Shown here: in pieces, positions 27,256 to 35,781 of the stretch
Position numbering within the stretch: position 1 is the stretch's first letter
How the letters are laid out: each line of letters begins with the position of its first letter
Assembly (NCBI RefSeq): GCF_001636405.1
Contig: NZ_KV440950.1
Span: 4,320,778 to 4,384,777 of the forward strand
Reading direction: 5' to 3'
Source of the DNA: Peribacillus frigoritolerans
Lineage (GTDB): Bacteria; Bacillota; Bacilli; Bacillales; DSM-1321
DNA: 64,000 bases
Made by a program: the position numbers and the translations under genes
Notes under the pieces: generated by a model
What the model was told of the DNA's origin: nothing
The model's database searches: none
What the model saw: the letters and a program-made list of their open reading frames with translations, nothing else

Positions 27256-29358
27256 TTAAAAAATCCTGCTTCCATACAATTTATTCTTCATCTTTTGTGT
27301 CCTTGCATGCAGAGGCTTTTTCAAAATAACACCTAAGATGAACGTGATTATTAAAAAGAGAATCAAGATAAAAATGTCCTTGCCAGCTACACTCCAGGTT
27401 ATTCCCCCAACAGATTCACGAAGCAAACCCACAGCATAGGTGAATGGCAAGAAAGGGTTAATATGCTGAAAAAAGGGCGGTGTGACTTGAATGGGGAAGG
27501 TGCCTCCTGAACTTGATATTTGAAGGACCATCAAGACGACGCTTATCCCTTTTCCAACATTTCCAAGAACGGAAACGAAGGTGTAGACAATGAGTGTAAA
27601 TACCGTACTTATCAGAACGGAAAACAGGATGTACTCAAATTTATCCGCTACATAAACACCGATAAGGACGATATTCCCAATGGAAACACTAAGGGCCTGC
27701 ATCACCCCAATGATGAAAAATATTAGATACCGCCCGATATAAATTTGATACGGGCTGTAGACCTTTTGAGAAACACCCACGCTAAGCATGGAAATCAATA
27801 TTGTACCGCCGACCCAAAGGGAAAGTGCCGTAAAGAAAGGAGACATGGCGGATCCATAGTTCGGAATCGGAAAGAGACTGTGTTTATTGAGCAGAACTGG
27901 TTCTGAAAAAAATTCACTTTCTTGTTCAATATCATTCCTTAGGAAATCGATCACTTCTTCCATATTATAAGACTTATCAATTTCCCTCATTTTAGAAGCC
28001 AGAGCCTTTATTTTCGTTTCGATTTCCGGAAACTTATTCTGTAACTTATCAATATCCGCTGTACGTGTTTCCAATGTTCGATTGGTCTCATTCAACAGCT
28101 TCCTCACCTCAGGAAGAACCTTGGTTCCCTCCTCCATCGTAAGCTGGACATTATTCAATATTGCTTCTGTTTCATTCCAGATTTCATTGAATTTTGGACC
28201 CGTTTCCTTTGAATAGCTCTCCTGGAAGCTTGCCAAGACTTGATCATTGTTCCTGCCAAGTTCGATAAGATTGCCGTATGCTCGGTCAGTCAGCGCTTGA
28301 AGTTGGTTCGAAGCATTATCTCTTAGTTCATCAACCAGCTGTATTTCTGGCTGAAGCACGTTTTTCTCATTAAATTGATTGACTCTCACCAATAAATTAT
28401 ACATACTGTCCAAAAGGTACAACTCTTTATTTATCCTCGTTACACCTTGTTCCACTAGCTGATCCGACTCATTGTCAGGTAAATCCTGACCCGTTAACCG
28501 GTTTGCCAGCACTAAAATGGATTCATTATCGCTCCTTATTTTCGCAATATCATTTTTCAAGAGGGGATTGATTCCTTCGAATGCCTGCCTTGTTGAATCT
28601 ACATAACTAGAAACGTCCGATACCAATTTGTCCTTCTGTGATGTTATTCCTTCTATCGAATTCAGGCCATCATTGACCCTCTTAATGATATCTTCAGCCT
28701 TTTTGACATGTGTTTGAACGGTTTTGATATTTTGTTCAAGCTCAGGCAGTTCAGCCTCCAATAAATAAACCATATTCTTCATTTTTTGAATCGTCGGCAA
28801 CTCGTTTTGCAGGGTGATTCCCAGTTCATTAAAGATTGCAAGGATACTCCCACTGGCTGATTTGATAAAGGTTTTGCTCACATTGTCCACAATGCTGTTG
28901 GCACCCGCTGCCGTAATTTTAGGAGCAATGGAATTGATTTTTTCATTTACATAGTAATCAATCCCCGCCTTCTTAGGGTCATCGGTCATGATCGTCGCAA
29001 TATGTTCGGAAAAGTTCTCCGGAATGATGATGGATGAATAATAATCACCCTTTTCCACCTTTTCTATCGCTTCTTTTTCCGATGTGAACCTCCAGCCCAG
29101 ATCCTTATTCTCCTTTAACCCTTCCATTACTTCCTTGCCTATGTTCACGGCTTTGCCATTTAACTCCGCACCTTTATCATTATTGGCAACACCGACAAGA
29201 ATTCCTTCCGTGTTTGCATACGGGTCCCATGATGCAACAATATTAAACCACGCATAAATGGAAGGTATGAACATGAGAAAGACGACCACGATACAAACAA
29301 AGAAATTTTTATAAATGCTTTTTATATCGTCAATGAAAATTTCCTGAATATTTCTCAA
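27256..29358 (-). CDS. YhgE/Pip-domain membrane protein
   Basis: 700 residues. One N-terminal membrane helix is followed by the Pip signature PSIYAWFNIVASWDPYANT. A long extracytoplasmic region (about residues 50-480) is rich in coiled coils. Five C-terminal helices resemble ABC-2 type permeases (last block PFLPFTYAVGLLRESVGG). Relatives are phage-infection protein, YhgE and type VII-secretion-associated EsaA-like proteins, which are envelope proteins of unclear task. The start is TTG 29358 behind GGGGG. It stands alone; no type VII secretion genes are nearby. Confidence 0.85.
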   Translation of the reverse strand: MRNIQEIFIDDIKSIYKNFFVCIVVVFLMFIPSIYAWFNIVASWDPYANTEGILVGVANNDKGAELNGKAVNIGKEVMEGLKENKDLGWRFTSEKEAIEKVEKGDYYSSIIIPENFSEHIATIMTDDPKKAGIDYYVNEKINSIAPKITAAGANSIVDNVSKTFIKSASGSILAIFNELGITLQNELPTIQKMKNMVYLLEAELPELEQNIKTVQTHVKKAEDIIKRVNDGLNSIEGITSQKDKLVSDVSSYVDSTRQAFEGINPLLKNDIAKIRSDNESILVLANRLTGQDLPDNESDQLVEQGVTRINKELYLLDSMYNLLVRVNQFNEKNVLQPEIQLVDELRDNASNQLQALTDRAYGNLIELGRNNDQVLASFQESYSKETGPKFNEIWNETEAILNNVQLTMEEGTKVLPEVRKLLNETNRTLETRTADIDKLQNKFPEIETKIKALASKMREIDKSYNMEEVIDFLRNDIEQESEFFSEPVLLNKHSLFPIPNYGSAMSPFFTALSLWVGGTILISMLSVGVSQKVYSPYQIYIGRYLIFFIIGVMQALSVSIGNIVLIGVYVADKFEYILFSVLISTVFTLIVYTFVSVLGNVGKGISVVLMVLQISSSGGTFPIQVTPPFFQHINPFLPFTYAVGLLRESVGGITWSVAGKDIFILILFLIITFILGVILKKPLHARTQKMKNKLYGSRIF

Positions 29359-29693
29359 AACATACCCCCGTGCAAATGTATTTTGATACTATTATTCGTA
29401 GAAATTTCTTAATCGATACTAAGTAAACATATCCATGGATTTATCAAATCAAATAAAAAAGAAGCAAGTAAAGGGCGGCTTGCTTCCTATATTTCACTAA
29501 TATGAATGCTGGTTTATGGAAATTCATTTTTTATGTATCGCACCAATCGTTTAAATCTATTAATTCATGTAAGAGGGGTTCCCAAATCAAAGACGGTTTC
29601 TTGTCTGTTTCCTTTACAGAATAAATAAATGGCAAGGTGTAAGAACATACTATCACAAACGAATGTCGGGAGTTTTGTAAGGGAGAAATCGTC

Positions 29694-30386
29694 ATGTCGG
29701 AATCTGTTGAAATCATCTTTCGAACCTTTACCTCTTTTATTTTATTGTGGGTATTTGTCCAAATTCTCGGTAAACAGACAATTGCCCAGAAGACCTATCA
29801 CCTTTATATCGCTTCCATTACGATGGGGACAATTGCAGGAAATCTAGCATTCAATATTAAAATTAAATTCCTGTATTTCATCATTTCCATAATTATTATG
29901 GGTACCGTCGTTTTCATGCTCAATCTTCTAGCGGTTCGAAATCCGCGTTTCGGGAAATGGATTGCCGGAGAACCTGCCACTTTAATTCAAAAAGGAAGAA
30001 TTCTTGAAGAGTCAATGGAACGGATGGGGTATTCACTGGATTCTCTTCAACAGGCTTTGCGGGGAAAAGATATCTTCAACATAGATGAAGTTGAATGTGC
30101 CATTTTAGAGATAAATGGTTCACTCTCTGTATTAAAAAAAGAACAATACCAAAATGCCGCCAAGCAGGATTTACCAATACTGCCCCCAGCAGGTTCTGTA
30201 CCGATTGAACTGGTCTATGACGGAAAAATCTTATATGATAACCTATCCACACACACCTACAATGAAGGATGGTTGATGGCTGAACTCGAAAAAAGGAACC
30301 TTGTTGTTTTTGATATCTCCTATGCTGTCGTAGGGACAAAAGGAAATTTATATATTGATTTGATTAAGGATCAATCAAGGGAATGA
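29694..30386 (+). CDS. DUF421 (YetF-like) membrane protein
   Basis: 230 residues. Three N-terminal membrane helices contain the family hallmark LGKQTIAQKTYHLYIASITMG. A cytoplasmic DUF421 domain with the core ESMERMGYSLDSLQQALRGKD follows, and then the ILPPAGSVPIELVYDGKI block. Some relatives travel with spoVA operons and affect spore germination, but this copy is far from the spoVA genes of this window. Its function is unknown. GGGAG (about 29680) precedes the ATG. Confidence 0.85.
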   Translation: MSESVEIIFRTFTSFILLWVFVQILGKQTIAQKTYHLYIASITMGTIAGNLAFNIKIKFLYFIISIIIMGTVVFMLNLLAVRNPRFGKWIAGEPATLIQKGRILEESMERMGYSLDSLQQALRGKDIFNIDEVECAILEINGSLSVLKKEQYQNAAKQDLPILPPAGSVPIELVYDGKILYDNLSTHTYNEGWLMAELEKRNLVVFDISYAVVGTKGNLYIDLIKDQSRE

Positions 30387-30427
30387 TCTTTATCATAATC
30401 ACTATTAAAATAAATTTGGGTATGGAT

Positions 30428-30463
30428 AAAAAAGTGTTTTTTCCAGAAGGAAAAACACTTTTT
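30428..30463. terminator. bidirectional terminator
   Basis: AAAAAGTGTTTTTTCC...GGAAAAACACTTTTT lies between the converging DUF421 and PfpI-like genes. Confidence 0.85.
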
Positions 30464-30478
30464 CACCGTACTATGGAT

Positions 30479-31003
30479 TTAACCCTTTTCAATCACGTTT
30501 ATCAATTCCCTTAAATAATCCGGCAGATCAGGCGGACGCCTGCTTGACACAAGGTTTCCATCTACGACGACGGGCTCATCTATCCAAGTTGCCCCTGCGT
30601 TTTCCATATCATCTTTAATGCCAGGTGTACTCGTTACATTCTTCCCCTGTAAAATTTTCGCGGATATCAACACCCAACCAGCGTGACAAATTTGCCCAAT
30701 GGGTTTTTTATTATCTTCCATGCTTTGGATAAGTGATATCACTTCAGGAAACCGGCGAATTTTGTCGGGTGCCCAACCGCCCGGTACAAGAATGGCATCA
30801 TATTCTTCAGCCTTGATACTGCCATACTCATAATCAGATATAGCTGGTACACCATATTTTCCAATATATGTTTCATTCGCCTTTTCTCCGGCGAGATGAA
30901 CAATCGCCCCTTCTTCTTTTAAACGTAAAATCGGATACCAGAGTTCTAAATCTTCAAAATCATGGTGCACAAGACTGATTATTTTCTTTCCTGCTAATCT
31001 CAT
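30479..31003 (-). CDS. PfpI/DJ-1-family class I glutamine amidotransferase-like protein
   Basis: 174 residues. The fold reads KIISLVHHDFEDLELWYPIL, DAILVPGGWAPDK, and the nucleophile cysteine in IGQICHAGWVL. Relatives include the general stress protein YfkM and PfpI peptidase, which act as deglycase, chaperone or peptidase. The ATG at 31003 follows GAAGGAGAG; longer starts upstream lack such a site. It lies about 110 bases downstream of truA on the same strand and may be read with it. Confidence 0.85.
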   Translation of the reverse strand: MRLAGKKIISLVHHDFEDLELWYPILRLKEEGAIVHLAGEKANETYIGKYGVPAISDYEYGSIKAEEYDAILVPGGWAPDKIRRFPEVISLIQSMEDNKKPIGQICHAGWVLISAKILQGKNVTSTPGIKDDMENAGATWIDEPVVVDGNLVSSRRPPDLPDYLRELINVIEKG

Positions 31004-31113
31004 GAAAATCTCTCCTTCTTTCGTATTTTCCGCTTTACCATTCTTCCCTATTACTTCCCTTTTTCTACTGCCTGTACACATTACATTCATTAACACATGC
31101 ATCAATATCCGGT

Positions 31114-31851
31114 CTAAAAATCAACCTTTACCAAGTATAACCCAGCTGCCTCCGCCATACGGCCCGTTTGGATTCTTTCTTTTGACTCTACAATACTTGG
31201 TATATTTTCAGCATCTATTTCACCCAACCCAACTTCTATCAACGTCCCGACAATCTTTCTAACCATATTATAAAGAAATCCATCGCCTCGTACTGTAATT
31301 TCGATGAAACCGGCATCTTCTTCTATATCAATGGAATATATTTCACGTACCATGGATTTTTTCTTGGATTTTGCATTTGAAAAAGCAGTAAAATCATGTT
31401 CACCTCTAAAATGTTGACATGCTTTTTTCATTCTAGTGATATCCAGCTTTTCCTCTACATGCATACTGTACTTTCTCATGAAAGGATTTGTGTATGGCTC
31501 GTTCCAGATCTTATACAAATAGGTTTTATCCTTAGCATTATAACGTGCATGAAAACGTTCAGGGACTAACGTAACCTCGACAATGCTGATATCTCTTGGT
31601 AAATATCTATTCAAATAATCCATGATTTCAACTTCAGTCAGATTTTCACCAATCTTAAAATTGGCGATTTGAGCAAGGGCGTGTACACCGGCATCCGTTC
31701 TGCTGCATCCGATGATCTCGATTTTTTCCCCTGCCATTTCCGTTAATACATTTTCTATTTTCCCTTGGATCGTATCATCACTATTACCAAGTCGCTGCCA
31801 GCCTTTATAGCGCCCGCCATCATATTGAATGGTCAATTTATAATTGTTCAT
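31114..31851 (-). CDS. truA: tRNA pseudouridine synthase A (paralogue)
   Basis: 245 residues. The catalytic aspartate sits in GCSRTDAGVHALAQ, with RYKGWQRLG before it and FLYNMVRKIVGTLIEVG near the end. These are all TruA signatures. It makes pseudouridine at positions 38-40 of tRNA anticodon stems. TruA is normally encoded beside rplM/rpsI in Bacillus; here it is elsewhere, so this may be a second copy. AAGGAGG precedes the ATG. Confidence 0.88.
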   Translation of the reverse strand: MNNYKLTIQYDGGRYKGWQRLGNSDDTIQGKIENVLTEMAGEKIEIIGCSRTDAGVHALAQIANFKIGENLTEVEIMDYLNRYLPRDISIVEVTLVPERFHARYNAKDKTYLYKIWNEPYTNPFMRKYSMHVEEKLDITRMKKACQHFRGEHDFTAFSNAKSKKKSMVREIYSIDIEEDAGFIEITVRGDGFLYNMVRKIVGTLIEVGLGEIDAENIPSIVESKERIQTGRMAEAAGLYLVKVDF

Positions 31852-32048
31852 TGCTTCCTCCTTATTTCATCTAAACAGAAAATTCTCAATAAAATACAAG
31901 CCCCCATACAACTCCTGCTGTATGAGGGAACAGATGGTCCTCTTAGAAAAACTTTTATATTGTTAAGCTTTTGTACCATATTTCGTTCGGGAGCACCCCA
32001 CCGCTTAAAAAGACCATGAATTATGTAAAGATGACAGCATCTTATCTA

Positions 32049-32252
32049 TCATTCGATAGTCAATCCTAGCTGAAATGCACTTCTGCATAGTGTACCAAAG
32101 TGGCTAGCGTCATGCAACGAACGATTCACCTTCACATGCAGTTTCTGTGCAACTTTGTGCAATGCATAAAAACACACAGGAATGATATTTGGATATGCTT
32201 TGATATCAAGGATTTGAGCCTTTGTTAGTTCCTGTGAGGGCCCTAAGTATTA
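32049..32252 (-). pseudogene. C-terminal fragment of an unidentified protein gene
   Basis: An open frame without a start codon reads SQELTKAQILDIKAYPNI, then IPVCFYALHKVAQKLHVKVN and SLHDASHFGTLCRSAFQLGL, ending at TGA 32049. A stop at about 32253 closes it upstream. Codon use and residue mix look like true coding sequence. It is a leftover 3' end of a larger gene I do not recognise. It begins a stretch of decayed sequence running to about 35,200. Confidence 0.5.
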
Positions 32253-32451
32253 AGGACAGAACTCTATCTTAATTATAAAATGTAATACTTGAAAGGTAAT
32301 ATTCTAGAAAAATATCACTAAGATGATAATAATTGGATTACCCAATACGATATAATAAGGATATTAGTAAGGTGATAAATCAAGAAGGAGCTCAGATAGA
32401 CTTAGTGTCACTGGGGTCATCTGTTTTCCCATTTACTCTAGGAGGTACATT

Positions 32452-33588
32452 TTGAAAGAATCTATATCGAAAAAAGGATGGGTAGGTTTGGGGGCCATCG
32501 GGTTATTTTTCCTGGGGAAAATGAAATGGTTGTTTGCGCTATTGAAAATAGCAAAAGTAGGTTCCCTGATTTCTATTTTCGTTTCATTAGGTGCGTATGC
32601 CTTGGTTTACGGTTGGAAATTTGCCGTAGCCCTAGTCTATCTAATTTACATCCATGAAATGGGGCATTTACTTGCTGCAAAGAGAAAAGGCATCAAAACA
32701 TCCAATGCCATTTTCATCCCTTTTGTCGGAGCATTAATTGCCCTTAAGGAAGAACCCAAGAATGCTAACCAAGAAGCTTATCTTGCCTTCGGTGGTCCTT
32801 TATTAGGTACATTAGCATTTCTACCTGCCATCCCCCTATTTATGATGACGGAAAATCCATTTTGGCTTTTAGTTATTACACTTGGAGCCATGATTAACCT
32901 ATTTAATCTAATGCCTGTGCATCCTCTTGATGGAGGACGTATAGTGGGAGTCATCTCCACAAAGCTTTGGGTAGTAGGGATTATCGGGATGGTTGTATAT
33001 TTATTTCTCCATCCAAATCCATTCTTAATTCTTTTCTTATTATTGGGCATTTCTAAGTGGTGGAAAGAAATTCGTAGCGAGACAACCAGAAATCAAAGAG
33101 ACATCATCATTGAATTGAATCAATTTGGATTAAGGCAACTAGAACAATATGCAGCTGCAACAGATGAAGAAAAAATTCGCCTGGTTAATATTTGGAATAT
33201 GGAATCAAGCCAACAATTTGAAAAGTTTAACAACATGAAGAGTTGGCATATCCCGCTATTTGATGATAATAAGCTAAAAGAAAAACAGCTGACCGAGGTA
33301 AAATTTAATATTTATAGATCCTTAATGGATGCTGCTAATACGAATGAATACCAGAACGGACCGACCGATTTTGAAAATATAGGCACCTATGAACGAATAG
33401 CAGCAAAGTTCTTTAAAGAAGTGCAAGAACAAACTGAAATTAGGGATAAAGAGAAATCCTATTACTCATCGAGTCTCAAAACAAAAGTCATCTGGTTCTC
33501 ATTATACATCGGGCTTGCCATTTTCTTAATGATAACAAGCTTATATGCAGGTGATTTAATGGAACAATATAAAACTTCATTACCGTAA
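32452..33588 (+). CDS. site-2-protease-family membrane metallopeptidase (M50)
   Basis: 378 residues. The zinc motif HEMGH lies in the third membrane helix (VYLIYIHEMGHLLAAKRKG), and the third ligand is in NLMPVHPLDGGR. Six membrane segments are followed by a cytoplasmic helical region (about residues 200-345) and a last helix. Such proteases cut membrane-bound substrates such as anti-sigma factors. No PDZ domain is visible, and no anti-sigma gene is next to it. The start is TTG 32452, eight bases after AGGAGG. Confidence 0.87.
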   Translation: MKESISKKGWVGLGAIGLFFLGKMKWLFALLKIAKVGSLISIFVSLGAYALVYGWKFAVALVYLIYIHEMGHLLAAKRKGIKTSNAIFIPFVGALIALKEEPKNANQEAYLAFGGPLLGTLAFLPAIPLFMMTENPFWLLVITLGAMINLFNLMPVHPLDGGRIVGVISTKLWVVGIIGMVVYLFLHPNPFLILFLLLGISKWWKEIRSETTRNQRDIIIELNQFGLRQLEQYAAATDEEKIRLVNIWNMESSQQFEKFNNMKSWHIPLFDDNKLKEKQLTEVKFNIYRSLMDAANTNEYQNGPTDFENIGTYERIAAKFFKEVQEQTEIRDKEKSYYSSSLKTKVIWFSLYIGLAIFLMITSLYAGDLMEQYKTSLP

Positions 33589-33597
33589 TACATTATG

Positions 33598-33627
33598 AAA
33601 GGGGGACCTCTATTGAGTGTCCCCTTT
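33598..33627 (+). terminator. terminator of the M50 peptidase gene
   Basis: AAAGGGGGAC...GTCCCCTTT hairpin shortly after the stop codon. The T tail is short. Confidence 0.5.
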
Positions 33628-33770
33628 GACTGTCCATTTATTTAGGCTTGTGAAACATTAATGTTAATTATGTATAAATAAAAGAGACTAATTCTTATAC
33701 TCTCTTTTATTACACCTATAGTACTAAAGCTCCTGTTAATCGAAGAAAGATCATCAGTATTATCAAAAAC

Positions 33771-34099
33771 TTAAACACCAAATATCTCAGTTCCTAAAAT
33801 CAAATATACAAAAGGAAATATTAATAAAACCGAAATTACAATGATAGCACTAAGCATCCAAATCTATGCATAACATTGACGGTTCCTGTTAATACCATCA
33901 TATATAGCAAGAAATTGTTCTCGATTAAATTGCTTCAAGTTTGGCTGGATAAAGACATCGTAATTTTGTCTGCTGTATCTAAATTACTGCCATGAACAAA
34001 TCGTTGGATGAGCAGGTCATAATAATTATCTACGCAATCGTTCTCTGGAGCCGCTTGACCAATAATCTCTTTCCTCTTTATCTAGTATATGTTGTTCAT
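33771..34099 (-). pseudogene. broken gene for an unrecognised protein with a C-terminal membrane helix
   Basis: From ATG 34099 (behind GAGAGG) the frame hits a TAG at codon 6. It then reads QAAPENDCVDNYYDLLIQRF and VHGSNLDTADKI. After a frame change it continues YDVFIQPNLKQFNREQFLAI, then YDGINRNRQCYA, a stop, and a hydrophobic tail WMLSAIIVISVLLIFPFVYL ending at 33771. At least two stops and one frameshift break it. The family is unknown. The N-terminal part may extend further upstream in another frame. Confidence 0.5.
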
Positions 34100-34369
34100 T
34101 AAAACCTCTCTTCAGAAGTATGTTCAGTCCGGTGTATTTCTTTTGTCAAGCAATCGATATCTCTTAAAAACCGAGCACAAACTTTGAACTTGATTTTCTC
34201 TTTGTTTATTCATCAATCTTTCTAAGACACCCCCTCTTTCTCTGGGTCTGTCTTATTGAATACCAGTTTAATTGCTCACTCAAAATTCAGCCAAGAGAGA
34301 TTCTCCAAGGAGGCTCTTTTTCTTTCCTTGTTTTAGTTTAAAGTCGGGTCACCATTTTCTTAGAGCACA

Positions 34370-34786
34370 TTAATTTATTAACATTTTATCCAATTCACGA
34401 ACTTTATCATATGACTCCAATAGTTGTTCAGGTATTAATGTTCTCCCATAATCCCAAGCATTAGTTTCTATTTCAGATTTCAGCTTTTCTTTTTCTTCTT
34501 CGTGACCATACATTAAAATCCTTAAATCATGTTTGTTTTTCTTAAAATCTAAATAATAACCAATCATACGATACAGAATAATTTTAACAAAATCTTCCTC
34601 TGTCTCTTTAATTCTAATTTTCCCTTTATAACCGTTAACTTGAAGGTAATTGAATTTTATAGTATTGGTCGATACGTTATAACTCATAGGTGCACTTAGA
34701 TTATTGTCAAATTCATAAATAATATCCAAATTGTGCTCATTTAATGTGTTATTAATTACCTTTTCGATATCGCTTATATAAAGCAT
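34370..34786 (-). CDS. hypothetical protein, possibly a catalytically dead metallopeptidase-like protein
   Basis: 138 residues, AT-rich gene. The layout recalls small ImmA/IrrE-type zinc peptidases: a beta region, then a helix where HEXXH would be, then SEIETNAWDYGRTLIPEQLL, which resembles the third-ligand helix. The expected HEXXH reads YRMIGYYLDF, so no zinc site can form. I do not recognise the exact family. AGGGAAG precedes the ATG by ten bases. It lies amid decayed genes. Confidence 0.55.
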   Translation of the reverse strand: MLYISDIEKVINNTLNEHNLDIIYEFDNNLSAPMSYNVSTNTIKFNYLQVNGYKGKIRIKETEEDFVKIILYRMIGYYLDFKKNKHDLRILMYGHEEEKEKLKSEIETNAWDYGRTLIPEQLLESYDKVRELDKMLIN

Positions 34787-34892
34787 TTAACAATCACTTC
34801 CCTTTTAAAGACTTACCAAATTATAGTAGTAGTAGATTAAATACTTCATCCTTTATCAATATAATAAACTGTTGAGGTATTAAAATCATCCG

Positions 34893-35090
34893 TTAAAAAC
34901 AAAGGTAATATTTACTATATAATACTGAAGTGGAGGGTAAGGGTTGTAATTCTTCTCTATATTGTTCTACCATCATTTTAAGTGAAGGCATTGTATTATA
35001 CTTTTCAAGCCAAGAAACCATCGTTTGCTGATATTTCGCATAGTCTTCATGCGTCATGTTCAGGGCTTCCAGGAAGTATTCCCGTGCATG
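34893..35090 (-). pseudogene. C-terminal gene fragment
   Basis: An open frame without a proper start reads KYHAREYFLEALNMTHEDYA, then KYQQTMVSWLEKYNTMPSLK and MMVEQYREELQPLP, with stop TAA at 34893. It looks like true coding sequence cut off at its 5' end. Not recognised. Confidence 0.4.
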
Positions 35091-35100
35091 GTATTTAGTA

Positions 35101-35199
35101 GTGAGTAATCCAACACATTATAGTAAAGTGGATTTTACCGAAGAATATGATTATGTACCTTTTAAAGAAAAGCCAAAAAAAAGGTCTTCTTTTTAACCT
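35101..35199 (+). other. short coding-like scrap
   Basis: GTG 35101 opens 32 codons, SNPTHYSKVDFTEEYDYVPF then KEKPKKRSSF, ending TAA. The frame is open further upstream without a start, and no ribosome site is seen. Probably the 3' remainder of a lost gene. Confidence 0.3.
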
Positions 35200-35347
35200 C
35201 CATCGTGAGCTGAATAAGCGAAAGGCTTTGCCTACAGTTCATTGAAATATCAATCATTACAAATAATTGACATGTATTAGGTTTAAATGCTGCTCTATCC
35301 GCAACCAATCCAGTAAATAATACAAAATGAACTATATATTTATAAAC

Positions 35348-35391
35348 AAAAAAAGGCCCAAATCCTTGTTACATAAAGGATTTGAGCCTTT
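35348..35391 (-). terminator. terminator of the tRNA gene
   Basis: Long hairpin (AAAGGCTCAAATCCTT...AAGGATTTGGGCCTTT) with a T tail on the minus strand, directly after the tRNA. Confidence 0.85.
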
Positions 35392-35400
35392 GTTAGTTGA

Positions 35401-35472
35401 TGACCTGTGAGGGATTCGAACCCACGACCCCTTCCCTGTCAAGGAAGTGCTCTCCCACTGAGCTAACAAGTC
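35401..35472 (-). tRNA. tRNA-Val (anticodon GAC)
   Basis: 72 bases on the minus strand fold as a cloverleaf. Acceptor GACTTGT/ACAGGTC has one G-T pair. The D arm is GCTC...GAGC. The anticodon stem CTTCC/GGAAG has loop TTGACAG, giving GAC (Val). The T loop is TTCGAAT. The T stem GTGGG/CCCTC contains one T-T mismatch. The 3' CCA is not encoded. A single gene, not in a tRNA cluster. Confidence 0.85.
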
Positions 35473-35781
35473 GTATGTAATCAAGCTCTATAGAGCTTGG
35501 TTTAAAACTTACTTAGTTGCTGACTTCTTTTCTGAACAAGATTTATTATATAGTGGTATTCAAAATAAAACAAGTAGTTTTGCTAAAAAAGTTTTTTTCC
35601 GTAAAGTGTGGTCTTAGGCGTTAATCCCTGAAAGTTGGATCTGACACCCAAAATTTCTCGGAATAGAATCCGCCTCACCTTTTTCAAGGAGAATCCAAGG
35701 CTCCTAATCATACGTTTACTCAACTTTAATTAACAAATATGATGTCCATTTACTCAATCTAAGACTAAAGCAGAAAGATCT

